DNA of 64,000 nt from Lachnospiraceae bacterium M18-1 (GCA_000403295.2 KE159609.1:1066767-1130766); one strand, 5' to 3'. Positions 54,099 to 63,886 are shown, counted from the first letter of the stretch. A program made the numbers and translations. The notes: generated from the letters alone by a model not told the origin.

Positions 54099-55034
54099 AT
54101 GAAGTATTGTTATGGAGTAGACATCGGCGGAACAACAGTTAAGATGGGATTATTTGAGGAGAACGGCAATATCCTGGATAAGTGGGAGATCGTGACCAGG
54201 GTAGAAGATGAGGGAAAGGCGATCCTGCCGGATATCGCAGCGTCCATTCTGGAGAAGACAAAGGAACACGGGCTGGAAAAAACGGATATTATCGGGATCG
54301 GAGCCGGAGTTCCCGCACCGGTGACGGCAGATGGCATTGTCAACGGGAGCGCCAACCTGGGGTGGAAATACAAGGAGGTTAAGCGGGAACTGGAAGAACT
54401 GACCGGTATCACCTCGGTTATCGGCAATGACGCCAATGTAGCCGCGCTCGGCGAAATGTGGAAGGGCGGCGGAGCCGGACAGAAGAATATGGTGATGATC
54501 ACCCTGGGCACCGGAGTAGGCGGCGGTGTGATCATCAATGGAAGGGTGATCACAGGAGAGCACGGTGCAGGCGGCGAGGTAGGACATCTCTGCGTGAATT
54601 ATGATGAGCAGGACACCTGCGGCTGCGGAAATCACGGATGTCTGGAGCAGTACGCGTCTGCCACCGGAATCGTAAGGCTGGCGAAAAAACGTCTGGAGCG
54701 GGAGAACCGGGAGACGGTATTGAAGAAAGAAAGCGTCACGGCTAAGGACGTGTTCGACGCGGTGAAAGCAGGGGATGCGGTGGCAATTGATGTGGCGGAG
54801 GAGTTTGGAAACTATCTGGCAAGCGGCCTGATGAACCTGGCGGTGATCGCGGATCCGGCCGTGATCGTGATCGGCGGCGGGGTGTCCAAGGCTGGAGAGG
54901 TCCTGATTCCATTTATTCAGAAGCCATACAGGGAAAAGGCATTTTTTGCCAACCGGGATATAGAATTTAAGCTTGCAACGCTGGGCAATGACGCCGGAAT
55001 CTGCGGATCGGCAAAAATGATATTGGATGCCTGA
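54099..55034 (+). CDS. ROK family kinase, probable glucokinase
   Basis: 311 aa. CYGVDIGGTTVKMGLF opens the ATPase fold; GIGAGVPAPV near 68, NDANVAALGE near 109, LGTGVGGGVIINGR near 132 and the ROK zinc motif CGCGNHGCLEQYAS near 174-187 are all present, including the EGE/H catalytic region (GEHGAGGEVGH). It most likely phosphorylates glucose with ATP; other hexoses cannot be excluded. The neighbour hprK fits a role in sugar metabolism and catabolite control. Confidence 0.9.
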   Translation: MKYCYGVDIGGTTVKMGLFEENGNILDKWEIVTRVEDEGKAILPDIAASILEKTKEHGLEKTDIIGIGAGVPAPVTADGIVNGSANLGWKYKEVKRELEELTGITSVIGNDANVAALGEMWKGGGAGQKNMVMITLGTGVGGGVIINGRVITGEHGAGGEVGHLCVNYDEQDTCGCGNHGCLEQYASATGIVRLAKKRLERENRETVLKKESVTAKDVFDAVKAGDAVAIDVAEEFGNYLASGLMNLAVIADPAVIVIGGGVSKAGEVLIPFIQKPYREKAFFANRDIEFKLATLGNDAGICGSAKMILDA

Positions 55035-55043
55035 GCGGATATT

Positions 55044-55088
55044 ACATACAGAAGAAGACCTGCCGACGGCAGGTTTTCTTCTGTATGT
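55044..55088 (+). terminator. Terminator after the ROK kinase gene
   Basis: ACATACAGAAGAAGACCTGCC (55044-55064) pairs with its near-perfect complement at 55068-55088 around a GAC loop; one G-T pair. Confidence 0.78.
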
Positions 55089-55169
55089 GAGTGAGGGAAT
55101 GAGAAAAAGGCGGAATTTCGAAAGATTTTCTTAAATTTCCTAATATATATGAACTTTTTGTTTTTTTCC

Positions 55170-55198
55170 TTTATTTAGAAAAATAAATTTGGTATAAT
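55170..55198 (+). promoter_or_regulatory. Promoter of the PBP gene
   Basis: TTTATT (55170-55175), 17-base spacer, perfect TATAAT (55193-55198), inside an AT-rich block. AAAGGAGGG follows 13 bases later, before the ATG at 55229. Confidence 0.5.
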
Positions 55199-55228
55199 AA
55201 ACAGCATGTATAAAGGAGGGTAGGATTC

Positions 55229-57805
55229 ATGAATTACGGAAAAGAACATCTGGAGAAACGAAAAAAAGATATCTCCTCGAAAAAGAATATGCAGAAAAAG
55301 CGGGTTGGGGTGCGTTTTTTCAAGGCCCTGATCGTCTGTGTCCTTCTTATCGCTATGGTTGGTGTCGGAGGCGTGGGTTATTTTGTAAAGAAGATCCTTG
55401 ATAAAACTCCTACAGTGACACCTTCTCAGGTCAAACCGACAGGCTATATCTCGGTGGTTCATGCGAAGGACGGGACGAAGACCGAAGAATTTTTACAGTC
55501 AGGTTCCAACCGTGTCTATAAATCAATTGACGAGATCCCGGAATATCTGGGAAAGGCATTCGTTGCCATTGAGGACGAGCGTTTTTACCAGCACAACGGA
55601 ATCGACATTCAGGGTATCATACGAGCCGGTGTGAAAGGTATCACGTCAGGAAGTTTTGATGAAGGAGCCAGTACGCTGACTCAGCAGCTGCTTAAGAACA
55701 ACGTATTCATCGATTTCATGGAAGAGAAAACGTTCTATGACAGGCTGGAACGGAAGCTTCAGGAACAATTGCTTGCCGTAGAGATTGAGAAGCAGATGTC
55801 AAAGGACGAGATCCTGGAAGCCTATATGAATACCATCAACCTGGGACAGAGCTGTCTCGGGGTACAGAGCGCGTCGGAGCGTTACTTCGGCAAGGATGTG
55901 TCGGAGCTGACGCTCTCCGAGAGCGCGCTGATCGCCGGGATCACACAGAGCCCGTCAGGCTATGACCCGATCCTTCATCCGGAAGCGAACCGGACCCGGC
56001 GGGAGGCTGTACTGGATCATATGCTGGACCAGAATTATATTACCCAGGCAGCCTATGACGAGGCAATGGCAGATACGGATGCAGTGTATGAGCGGATCAT
56101 TCCGACTCCTCCGGTGCAGAACACGACGCCATATTCTTATTTTAACGACCAGCTTTTCGCGCAGCTCATCCAGGATCTGCAGGAGCGAAAAGGATATACG
56201 GAGACACAGGCATATAACACGGTTCTCAGCGGAGGTCTGGATATCACGTCCACCCAGGATCTTCGGATCCAGGCGATCTGCGATGAGGAAGTGGCCAATG
56301 ACGCGGTCTATCCTTATGGTACGGAGTACGGTCTGGATTTTGCACTGACTGTTTACCGGGCGGACGGCACCATAGAGAATTACAGCAAGGAGATGCTGGA
56401 AGAGTATCTGAAAGGCGCGTGGGGACGGGAATATGCGCTGCTCTTTTCCTCTCCGGAAGAGGCGGATCAGGCGATCAATGAATATAAAGGAACATTGGGG
56501 ATCACGGAAGGGGACACGGTGGAGGAATGGAGAGATGTCACACCTCAGCCTCAGACCTCTGTAGTGCTCATGGACCAGCATACCGGAGAGGTACTGGCAG
56601 TGGTCGGAGGAAGAGGAAAGAAGACGGCCAGCCTTTCCCTGAACCGGGCAACAGATTCCCCCCGGCAGCCCGGATCCTGCTTTAAGCCGCTGGCCGCATA
56701 CGCTCCGGCTCTTGACGCGGCAGGATATACACTGGCGACTTCGATTCCGGATAAGGGGCCTTTCCAATATCCCAACGATCCAAACAAGAAGGCGCACAAC
56801 TGGGACAACGCTTATATAGGCAGCGCGACGGTGCGTTACGCTATCCTGCATTCCATGAATGTATGCGCCCTGGAGACCATGCAGGCGATCACGCCTCAGC
56901 TGGGTTATGATTATCTGATTAATTTTGGATTTACTACGGTCGTGAATTATGATCATCCGGCATATCCGGACTATACCGATGTCCAGCTTCCGACAGCCCT
57001 TGGAGGACTTACCCTTGGCGTGACGAATCTGGAACTGACAGCAGCTTACGCCACCATTGCCAACAACGGCACTTATATCAAACCAGTTCTATACAGCAAG
57101 GTTCTGGACCATGACGGCAATGTACTGCTGGATAATGAGATCAAAGATACTCATCCGGTACTGAAGGACAGCACCGCGGCGCTGCTGACAAGCGCCATGC
57201 AGGACGTGATCACCAGAGGTACAGGTACGGCGGCCCAGATGTATAATATGCCGGTGGCGGGGAAGACCGGTACGTCAGAGTTCAGCCGCGACCTTTGGCT
57301 GGCTGCATACACGCCTTACTATACGGCATCGGTATGGGGCGGATATGACTGCGCGAAACCTATGGAAAATATCTATAACCAGGTATGGCACGAAGTGCTC
57401 TGGAAAAACATCATGCAACGGGTGCACGAAGGCCTGCCGCGTCAGGAATTTACCATGCCGCCTTCCGTACAGCAGAAAATGGTATGCCAGCAGAGCGGCT
57501 TTCTGGCGACGTCATCCTGCAGCAGTGTCATCACGGAATATTTTGCAGAGGGAACGGTTCCTTCCGTAAGCTGTTCAGGGCATTACAGAGCTCCCGTTGT
57601 GCAGGACAGAGGAGACGATGATAAGCCGGTAGATGACGGAGATGGAACTTCATCCGGAGATGGAGATGGAACAACCGGTGGAAGCAACGGTGATACCAGC
57701 GGAGGGTCAAGCGGAGGAGATTCGACTGGCGGGGACGGTAATTCGACAGTGACTCCGCCGTCATCCGGAGGAGATACCGGAGGCGGCAGTACCTCAACAG
57801 AATAA
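55229..57805 (+). CDS. Class A penicillin-binding protein (PBP1a type)
   Basis: 858 aa. Basic cytosolic tail (1-30), one membrane helix (about 33-57), GT51 transglycosylase domain with EDERFYQHNGID near 114-125 (catalytic Glu) and EGASTLTQQLLKN near 148. Transpeptidase domain with SxxK as SCFK in RQPGSCFKP near 478-486, SMN near 542 and KTGTSEF near 678. The tail after 790 is low-complexity Gly/Ser/Asp/Thr, probably surface-exposed spacer. It polymerises and cross-links peptidoglycan. It has its own promoter. Confidence 0.95.
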   Translation: MNYGKEHLEKRKKDISSKKNMQKKRVGVRFFKALIVCVLLIAMVGVGGVGYFVKKILDKTPTVTPSQVKPTGYISVVHAKDGTKTEEFLQSGSNRVYKSIDEIPEYLGKAFVAIEDERFYQHNGIDIQGIIRAGVKGITSGSFDEGASTLTQQLLKNNVFIDFMEEKTFYDRLERKLQEQLLAVEIEKQMSKDEILEAYMNTINLGQSCLGVQSASERYFGKDVSELTLSESALIAGITQSPSGYDPILHPEANRTRREAVLDHMLDQNYITQAAYDEAMADTDAVYERIIPTPPVQNTTPYSYFNDQLFAQLIQDLQERKGYTETQAYNTVLSGGLDITSTQDLRIQAICDEEVANDAVYPYGTEYGLDFALTVYRADGTIENYSKEMLEEYLKGAWGREYALLFSSPEEADQAINEYKGTLGITEGDTVEEWRDVTPQPQTSVVLMDQHTGEVLAVVGGRGKKTASLSLNRATDSPRQPGSCFKPLAAYAPALDAAGYTLATSIPDKGPFQYPNDPNKKAHNWDNAYIGSATVRYAILHSMNVCALETMQAITPQLGYDYLINFGFTTVVNYDHPAYPDYTDVQLPTALGGLTLGVTNLELTAAYATIANNGTYIKPVLYSKVLDHDGNVLLDNEIKDTHPVLKDSTAALLTSAMQDVITRGTGTAAQMYNMPVAGKTGTSEFSRDLWLAAYTPYYTASVWGGYDCAKPMENIYNQVWHEVLWKNIMQRVHEGLPRQEFTMPPSVQQKMVCQQSGFLATSSCSSVITEYFAEGTVPSVSCSGHYRAPVVQDRGDDDKPVDDGDGTSSGDGDGTTGGSNGDTSGGSSGGDSTGGDGNSTVTPPSSGGDTGGGSTSTE

Positions 57806-57922
57806 ATAGATTACGGATTTTAATGGCTTAAAGTGCTTTGTGAAACAGTGGAAGAGAGAGGAGTGATTCGGGGCAAACCATTTGCTGAACAAAATGGCTA
57901 TAATATTCAGGAGGAAGAGAGC

Positions 57923-58957
57923 ATGAGCTTTATAATGGAAAAGAAACTGCCGACCCCGAAGGAGATCAAGGAAATGTATCCGGTGTCTGCGGAAGTGGCA
58001 AAATGTAAGGAAGAGAAGGACAAGGAGCTGCAGGACGCCATCAGCGGGAGAAGCGACCGGTTTATCGTGATCATCGGGCCCTGCTCGGCGGACAATGAGG
58101 AGGCTGTATGCGATTATATCAGCCGTCTGGTTCCGGTTCAGGAGGCGATCAGGGAGAAAGTGATCGTTGTACCGAGAGTCTATACCAATAAGCCCCGTAC
58201 CACGGGGGAAGGGTATAAGGGGATGTTTCATCAGCCGGATCCGGAGAAGGCGCCGAACCTTCTGGCGGGGCTGGTTGCGATCCGCCATCTGCATATGCGG
58301 GTGCTCGAGCAGTTCCGGCTTCCGATCGCGGACGAGATGCTCTACTCGGAAAACTACCGCTATCTGTCTGATATTTTATCCTATGTGGCTGTCGGCGCAC
58401 GCTCCGTGGAGGATCAGCAGCACCGCCTGGTATCCAGCGGGATCGAGGTTCCGGTGGGGATGAAGAACCCTACCAGCGGAGATTTTTCCGTGATGCTCAA
58501 CTCGGTGGTGGCAGCTCAGCACGGCCATAATTTTCTGTACCGTGGGTGGGACGCGACTACAAGCGGCAACCCTTACGCCCATGTGATCCTGCGTGGAGGA
58601 GTCAATCAGTATGGGCGTACACTGCCCAACTACCACTATGAAGACCTGATGCGGCTGTGGGAGATGTACCAGGAAAGGAAGCTGGCCAACCCGGCCTGCA
58701 TCATCGACGCCAATCATTCCAATTCTGGAAAGCGGTATAAAGAGCAGATCCGGATCGTGAAGGAAGTGCTGCACAGCCGTGCGCATTCACGGGAGATCCG
58801 CAGGCTGGTGAAAGGCGTGATGATCGAAAGCTATATAGAGGAAGGCCGTCAGGATATCGGCTGCGGCAATCACATTTACGGCAGGTCCATCACGGATCCC
58901 TGCCTTGGATGGGAGGACTCGGAACGTTTGTTGTATGAAATTGCGGAGAGGTGCTGA
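57923..58957 (+). CDS. 3-deoxy-7-phosphoheptulonate synthase (DAHP synthase, class I)
   Basis: 344 aa. The ATG at 57923 has AGGAGGAAG seven bases upstream; an earlier TTG adds a non-conserved piece. Class I alpha motifs: LPTPKEIKEMYP, FIVIIGPCSADNEEA near 44-58, RVYTNKPRTTGEGYKG near 85, HGHNFLYRGWDATTSGNPYAHVI-type region near 205-225 (given as HGHNF and TSGNPYA) and DANHSNSGK near 264. It joins PEP and erythrose 4-phosphate in the first step of aromatic amino acid synthesis. Two bp before the YigZ-type gene. Confidence 0.93.
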   Translation: MSFIMEKKLPTPKEIKEMYPVSAEVAKCKEEKDKELQDAISGRSDRFIVIIGPCSADNEEAVCDYISRLVPVQEAIREKVIVVPRVYTNKPRTTGEGYKGMFHQPDPEKAPNLLAGLVAIRHLHMRVLEQFRLPIADEMLYSENYRYLSDILSYVAVGARSVEDQQHRLVSSGIEVPVGMKNPTSGDFSVMLNSVVAAQHGHNFLYRGWDATTSGNPYAHVILRGGVNQYGRTLPNYHYEDLMRLWEMYQERKLANPACIIDANHSNSGKRYKEQIRIVKEVLHSRAHSREIRRLVKGVMIESYIEEGRQDIGCGNHIYGRSITDPCLGWEDSERLLYEIAERC

Positions 58958-58958
58958 G

Positions 58959-59603
58959 ATGGATTACCGTACCGTGTATGAAGGCGGAAAAGGAGAGATC
59001 GTAGAAAAAAAGTCCCGTTTTATCGGGGAAGTGTTCCCGGTGGAGAAGGAAGAGGAGGCGGCGGAGATCCTGGGGAATATCAGGAAGCAGTATTGGGACG
59101 CGCGCCATCACTGCTGGGCATATGTGATCGGAGAAGACCAGGCTCAGGAACGGTTCAGTGATGACGGGGAACCGGGAGGGACGGCCGGGAAGCCGATCCT
59201 GGAAGTGATCCGGGGACATGGCCTGAAAAATGTCATGGTGGTGGTGACCCGGTATTTCGGCGGGACGCTGCTTGGGACCGGCGGCCTGGTGCGCGCCTAT
59301 ACCCAGTCGGCCCAGGAGGGGATCGCTGCAAGTACGCTGATCACGAAGATTGATGGGTATGAATTGAAGATCGAGACGGATTATTCCGGACTGGGAAAGC
59401 TGCAGTACCTTCTGGCCCAGCGCGGACTTCCCACGGTTGAGGCGGATTACGCGGAGACAGTGACTCTTTCTACGCTGATTGCGGCTGGTGAAGAAGCGGC
59501 GTTTGTGGAAGCGGTCACGGAAGCGACCAACGCACAGGCTGCTGTACGGCGGGAGAGGGCTTGCAGGTTTGCTTGTTTTGAGGGGAGAGTGGTGGTGTTT
59601 TAA
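58959..59603 (+). CDS. YigZ/IMPACT family protein
   Basis: 214 aa. Start at ATG 58959, directly after the DAHP synthase stop, with GAGAGGTGCTGAG upstream. UPF0029 N-terminal domain with KKSRFIGEVFPV, ARHHCWAYVIG, FSDDGEPGGTAGKPIL near 69-84 and VVTRYFGGTLLGTGGLVRAY near 103; a DUF1949 C-terminal domain follows from about 140. Related to the eukaryotic GCN2 regulator IMPACT; bacterial members bind nucleic acid or ribosomes, role uncertain. Probably cotranscribed with the DAHP synthase gene. Confidence 0.9.
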   Translation: MDYRTVYEGGKGEIVEKKSRFIGEVFPVEKEEEAAEILGNIRKQYWDARHHCWAYVIGEDQAQERFSDDGEPGGTAGKPILEVIRGHGLKNVMVVVTRYFGGTLLGTGGLVRAYTQSAQEGIAASTLITKIDGYELKIETDYSGLGKLQYLLAQRGLPTVEADYAETVTLSTLIAAGEEAAFVEAVTEATNAQAAVRRERACRFACFEGRVVVF

Positions 59604-59759
59604 AGACAAGGAGGGGTAAAATATTTGTGCGCGGTACTGGAGGGCGGGGAATGGGGGTGTTCCAGGGGGGACACAGCAGAGACCACAGACCCGTCTGCTG
59701 CGCAGACTATCCGCTGCTGGCGCAGCTCCTGTCCGTGGTTCTTGGGTGTTCCGCCCAAT

Positions 59760-59821
59760 AGCAATATATAATAAGGCCCTCAGACAAGTGAACTTGTCTG
59801 AGGGCCTTATTATATATTGCT
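59760..59821. terminator. 30-bp perfect palindromic bidirectional terminator
   Basis: Perfect 30-nt arms, 59760-59789 and 59792-59821, separated by only GA. The central part (AAGGCCCTCAGACAAG and its complement) is GC-rich and both ends are runs of A and T, so either strand can end RNA. It lies between convergent yigZ and hpf. Just upstream (59693-59707) is a smaller hairpin GTCTGC-TGC-GCAGAC. Confidence 0.85.
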
Positions 59822-59835
59822 GCTGTTCAGAATGT

Positions 59836-60393
59836 TTAATGAAATTCCGGTTCGATCAGGCCGAAGGCTCCGTCTTTTCTCTTATATACTACATTGACCT
59901 CGTCGGTCTCCGCATTGCTGAATACGAAGAAATTATGTCCGAGCAGCTCCATCTGGATGCAGGCGTCCTCGGGGAACATGGGTTTGATTCCGAACTTCTT
60001 GGTACGCACGATCCGGATCTCGCCGTCTTCTTCTGATTCTTCATCGGATTCGAAAAATTCCTTTTTGAAATTACTTGGAGAGGCGGCAGCGGTAGGATGT
60101 CCCTGGCTGCGTGCGACCAGCTTGTTTTTATATTTGCGGAGCTGACGCTCGATCACCTCTTCTACCAGGTCAATGGATACGTACATGTCGTTGCTTGTCT
60201 GTTCGGAACGGATGATATTGCCCTTTACAGGAATCGTGACCTCGATCTTCTGCCGTTCCTTCTCGACGCTGAGTGTTACGATGATTTCGGTTTCAGGAGT
60301 GAAATACCTTTCCAGTTTTGCGAGTTTTTGTTCAATTGTGCTTTTCAGTCCGGGTGTTACTTCGATGTTTTTTCCACTGATAATAAATTTCAT
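59836..60393 (-). CDS. hpf: Ribosome hibernation promoting factor, long form
   Basis: 185 aa. The ATG at 60393 with GGAG nine bases upstream is chosen over a TTG at 60402. HPF/RaiA domain at 1-100 (MKFIISGKNIEVTPGLKSTIEQKLAKLERYF-type start; only the first part quoted as KFIISGKNIEVT), linker with an acidic run (DEESEEDGE), and the C-terminal dimerisation domain (FGIKPMFPEDACIQMELLGHNFFVF-type region near 125-150). Long HPF dimerises 70S ribosomes into inactive 100S particles in stationary phase. Strong extended -10 promoter upstream. Confidence 0.94.
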   Translation of the reverse strand: MKFIISGKNIEVTPGLKSTIEQKLAKLERYFTPETEIIVTLSVEKERQKIEVTIPVKGNIIRSEQTSNDMYVSIDLVEEVIERQLRKYKNKLVARSQGHPTAAASPSNFKKEFFESDEESEEDGEIRIVRTKKFGIKPMFPEDACIQMELLGHNFFVFSNAETDEVNVVYKRKDGAFGLIEPEFH

Positions 60394-60430
60394 GCAGATC
60401 AACTCCTTTACTCATATTAGACTTGTTCCT

Positions 60431-60459
60431 ATTATAACATGAAAAGGAGTTAATGTATA
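60431..60459 (-). promoter_or_regulatory. Promoter of hpf
   Basis: Minus strand: TATACA (60459-60454), 17-base spacer, TATAAT (60436-60431) preceded by TGT, giving an extended -10. It overlaps the last codons of the upstream membrane-protein gene. Confidence 0.6.
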
Positions 60460-61061
60460 GAACGAATCACTTCAATTCTTGTAATTTTCCCATCTGTGAT
60501 CTTGGCAATGCGCAGGGCGCAGTCCGGGTAGTAGATGCATGCGCCGACGCCGATCTCGGTCTCCTCTTCCTGCAGTTTTTTCAGGATCACGTCGACCAGG
60601 GTCTCATTTTCCTCGTAAGGGATATTGAGGTGGATGAGACGGTTGACTCTCTGGACCCTCTGGGTGGCCCGGAACAGGATTTTCTCGGATTCATCAAATG
60701 CCACGAATAAAAACTTACGGGTGGCAAACAGGATCGCGATGGAGACCACACCGACCAGACTGTTGACCGGGGAGGAGTGGTCGATGATGATCTGCCTTGC
60801 AATGGCAAAAAGCAGAACCTCGTACATGGTCTGAGGGGAATGGAAATAGAGCATGCGCACCATCTCAATCCCGATAGCCAGATTAAAACATGTAGTCAGC
60901 AGATCATCATAGTTCGGATACTTGTTAAAGTCCGACAGGTTGCCGAAAGTAAGAATCAGCCGGACAGTCATGATAAAGATTCCGGCCGCCAGGAGCAGTG
61001 CGATGACATACTCCAGAAGATTGGTCAGTCGCTTTAAAAATAAAGTCATATATTCCTTCAT
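60450..61061 (-). CDS. PsiE-like membrane protein with C-terminal soluble domain
   Basis: 203 aa. The ATG at 61061 has AAAGGAGG ten bases upstream. Four hydrophobic helices (about 10-35, 48-68, 78-95, 103-120) resemble PsiE/YkrB-type proteins (LLEYVIALLLAAGIFIMTVRLIL and ALIGIEMVRMLYFHSP-like text). Residues 125-203 form a soluble domain (DVILKKLQEEETEIGVGACIY) that looks like a small regulatory or transporter-associated fold. PsiE family function is unknown beyond phosphate-starvation induction in E. coli. It lies 75 bp after typA in the same orientation. Confidence 0.6.
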   Translation of the reverse strand: MKEYMTLFLKRLTNLLEYVIALLLAAGIFIMTVRLILTFGNLSDFNKYPNYDDLLTTCFNLAIGIEMVRMLYFHSPQTMYEVLLFAIARQIIIDHSSPVNSLVGVVSIAILFATRKFLFVAFDESEKILFRATQRVQRVNRLIHLNIPYEENETLVDVILKKLQEEETEIGVGACIYYPDCALRIAKITDGKITRIEVIRSIH

Positions 61062-61136
61062 TGTCCGGCTGCCTCCTTTGCAGATTGCGGTCATCTGCCC
61101 TGGCCGGTCTGGAACAGGCTGCAGGGCAGGCGGCGA

Positions 61137-62963
61137 TTATTTCTGGTTGCTGCGCTTGCGCATTCTGGAATCCAGGATCTTCTTCCGGATGCGCAGGGAC
61201 TTGGGTGTTACCTCCAGAAGCTCGTCTGTGTCGATGAAATCCAGCGCCTGCTCCAGGCTCAGGATATGGGGCGGAGTCAGGCGAAGGGCCTCATCCGCGC
61301 TGGACGAGCGGGTGTTGGTCAGGTGCTTCGTCTTGCAGACATTCAGCTCAATATCGTCTGTTTTTGCATTCTGGCCGACCACCATGCCGGAATAAACCTT
61401 CTCGCCGGGGCCGATGAACAAGGTGCCCCGTTCCTGGGCGCTGTACAGCCCGTAGGTAACGGACTCCCCGGTCTCAAAGGCGATCAGGGAACCCTGTTTC
61501 CGGTACTGAATGTCTCCTTTGTAGGGGGCGTAACCGTCAAAGCTGGTGTTCAGGATGCCGTTTCCCTTGGTATCGGTCAGAAATTCCCCGCGGTATCCGA
61601 TCAGTCCCCGGGCCGGGATCGAAAATTCCAGACGGGTATAGCCGCTGCCGATGCTGTTCATGCCCTGCAGTTCCCCTTTCCTTTGGCTGAGCTTGTCGAT
61701 GACCGTACCTGTAAATTCATCAGGGACATCCACGAAGGCAGCCTCCATCGGCTCCAGCTTTTTGCCGTCCTCATCCGTCTTATACAGGACTTCCGCTTTA
61801 CTGACCGCAAACTCGTACCCCTCCCGGCGCATATTTTCGATCAGTACGGACAGGTGAAGCTCCCCGCGGCCGGAAACCTTATAGTTGTCTGCATTTTCTG
61901 TTTCCTCCACCCGGAGGCTGACGTCGGTGTTCAGCTCCCGGAACAGACGGTCGCGGATATGCCGGGAAGTGACATACTTGCCCTCCTGTCCGGCAAAGGG
62001 GCTGTCATTGACGATAAACTGCATGGAGATCGTAGGCTCGGAAATCTTCTGGAACGGGATGGGGGTCGGATTTTCCGGGGAGCACAGGGTATCTCCGATG
62101 GAAATATCCGCAATGCCGGAAATGGCGACGATAGATCCGATGCCTGCTTCCTTGACCTCCACTTTGTTCAGACCGTCAAATTCGTAGAGCTTGCTGATCT
62201 TTACTTTTTTCTGCTTGTCCGGATCGTGGTGGTTCATAAGGAGAACTTCCTGGTTTACGGAAATGGTGCCGTTGTCCACCTTACCCACGCCGATCCGGCC
62301 GACGTATTCATTATAATCAATGGTGCTGATCAAAACCTGGGTGGGGGCCTCGGGATCCCCTTCCGGAGCCGGGATATAATTCAGGATCGTTTCGAACAGC
62401 GGCTCCATGTTCTTTTCCTCGTCCGTCAGATCCAGCACCGCTACTCCGGCCTTTGCAGAGGCATAGACGAAGGGGCATTCCAGCTGATCGTCGGAAGCGT
62501 CCAGATCCATGAACAGCTCCAGAACTTCGTCGATCACCTCATCGGGCCGGGCTTCGGGCCGGTCGATCTTGTTGATGCAGACGATGACCGGAAGATCTAA
62601 CTCCAGTGCTTTGCGCAGCACGAACTTGGTCTGCGGCATGGCGCCCTCGAAGGCATCCACCACAAGGACGACTCCGTTGACCATCTTGAGCACACGCTCT
62701 ACCTCCCCGCCGAAATCGGCATGTCCCGGGGTGTCGATGATGTTGATCTTGGTGTTTTTGTAAAATACGGCGGTGTTCTTGGACAGGATCGTGATGCCGC
62801 GCTCCCGTTCAATGTCGTTGGAATCCATGACACGCTCCGCGACTTCCTGGTTCTCCCGGAATACGCCGCTCTGCTTTAAAAGTTCATCCACCAAAGTGGT
62901 CTTTCCGTGGTCTACGTGGGCGATAATGGCAATATTTCTTACGTCTTCTCGTTTTGTTTTCAT
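61137..62963 (-). CDS. typA: GTPase TypA/BipA
   Basis: 608 aa. The ATG at 62963 opens [24 protein letters not shown], the standard TypA start, with AAAGGTAAGG upstream; the longer frame reads through the promoter. G-domain motifs AHVDHGKT (G1), [12 protein letters not shown] (G3) and [13 protein letters not shown] (G4), then translation-factor domains and the TypA-specific C-terminus ([15 protein letters not shown] near 410, [15 protein letters not shown] region near 560). It acts on ribosomes, in assembly and stress adaptation. Confidence 0.95.
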   Translation of the reverse strand: MKTKREDVRNIAIIAHVDHGKTTLVDELLKQSGVFRENQEVAERVMDSNDIERERGITILSKNTAVFYKNTKINIIDTPGHADFGGEVERVLKMVNGVVLVVDAFEGAMPQTKFVLRKALELDLPVIVCINKIDRPEARPDEVIDEVLELFMDLDASDDQLECPFVYASAKAGVAVLDLTDEEKNMEPLFETILNYIPAPEGDPEAPTQVLISTIDYNEYVGRIGVGKVDNGTISVNQEVLLMNHHDPDKQKKVKISKLYEFDGLNKVEVKEAGIGSIVAISGIADISIGDTLCSPENPTPIPFQKISEPTISMQFIVNDSPFAGQEGKYVTSRHIRDRLFRELNTDVSLRVEETENADNYKVSGRGELHLSVLIENMRREGYEFAVSKAEVLYKTDEDGKKLEPMEAAFVDVPDEFTGTVIDKLSQRKGELQGMNSIGSGYTRLEFSIPARGLIGYRGEFLTDTKGNGILNTSFDGYAPYKGDIQYRKQGSLIAFETGESVTYGLYSAQERGTLFIGPGEKVYSGMVVGQNAKTDDIELNVCKTKHLTNTRSSSADEALRLTPPHILSLEQALDFIDTDELLEVTPKSLRIRKKILDSRMRKRSNQK

Positions 62964-63009
62964 GAACGGATACCTTACCTTTCTAAATCTGCGACTGTCA
63001 TAAACAGCG

Positions 63010-63038
63010 CTTATAATCAATAAAATAAAATGGATCAA
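63010..63038 (-). promoter_or_regulatory. Promoter of typA
   Basis: Minus strand: TTGATC (63038-63033), 17-base spacer, TATAAG (63015-63010). RNA would start near 63003, about 40 nt before the ATG. Confidence 0.62.
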
Positions 63039-63253
63039 TGATGTTCCATACCTTGTGTATTTACAGCTTACTCATTCTATCATAAATTATTGAGGAAAAA
63101 AAGAGGAAAATTGCCATGACGTGAATTGTAATAAATTGTCGAGGGAAAATGTCGAACGATTCCAGAGGGATTTTGGTTCTATCCGGAAGCATTCAGTCAT
63201 AGAATTAGTAGTGACTTAAAAATACCGCAAAGAGGAAGGGAGACCTATAAATT

Positions 63254-63886
63254 ATGTCAGATAAGATTATTGAAAACAACCAGGTAACGATCATGGGTGA
63301 GGTGGCGTCCGGATTTACATACAGCCATGAAGTCTTTGGAGAGGGCTTTTATATGGTAGACGTGCTGGTGCGCCGGCTGAGCAATTCCGAAGACCGGATC
63401 CCGCTGATGATCTCAGAACGGCTGATTGACGTGACACAGGATTACACAGGGGAATTTATCATGGTATCCGGGCAGTTCCGGTCTTACAACAGGCATGAGG
63501 AGCAGAAGAACCGCCTTGTGCTGTCTGTGTTTGTCCGGGAAGCGGAATTTATTGAGGAGGAGCTGGACGGTGCAAAGACCAACCACATCCTTCTGGAAGG
63601 CTACATCTGTAAAAAGCCCATTTATCGGAAGACGCCGCTTGGGAGGGAAATTGCGGACCTGCTGCTTGCAGTGAACCGCCCTTATGGAAAATCAGATTAT
63701 ATCCCCTGCATCTGCTGGGGCAGGAACGCGCGCTATGCGTCCGGCTTCGAGGTGGGGGAGCATGTCCGGATATTGGGCAGGATCCAGAGCCGGGATTATG
63801 TGAAAAAAATATCAGAGACAGAAACAGAGACGCGGACGGCATATGAAGTATCCGTCAGCAAGCTTGAGTGCCCGGAGGAGGATTAG
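63254..63886 (+). CDS. Single-stranded DNA-binding-like protein with two OB-type segments
   Basis: 210 aa, GAAGGGAGACC before the ATG. Two OB-fold-like halves: residues 8-100 (VTIMGEVASGFTYSHEV, EFIMVSGQFRSYNR, LVLSVFVREAEFIEEE) and 105-205 (HILLEGYICKKPIYRKTPLGREIADLLLAVNR, YIPCICWGRNARYASGFEVGEHVRILGRIQSRDY). The second half has the SSB/PriB pattern (TPLGREIA, W-GRNA-A). No acidic DDDIPF-type C-terminal tip, which normal SSB needs to recruit partners, so it is a paralogue rather than the replicative SSB. Annotated only as SSB-like in related genomes as far as I know. No operon partner in the window. Confidence 0.78.
   Translation: MSDKIIENNQVTIMGEVASGFTYSHEVFGEGFYMVDVLVRRLSNSEDRIPLMISERLIDVTQDYTGEFIMVSGQFRSYNRHEEQKNRLVLSVFVREAEFIEEELDGAKTNHILLEGYICKKPIYRKTPLGREIADLLLAVNRPYGKSDYIPCICWGRNARYASGFEVGEHVRILGRIQSRDYVKKISETETETRTAYEVSVSKLECPEED

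Noticed and set aside
62964..63038. Longer TypA N-terminus
   Set aside because: It would start at the -35 box of the promoter; the standard TypA start is at 62963.
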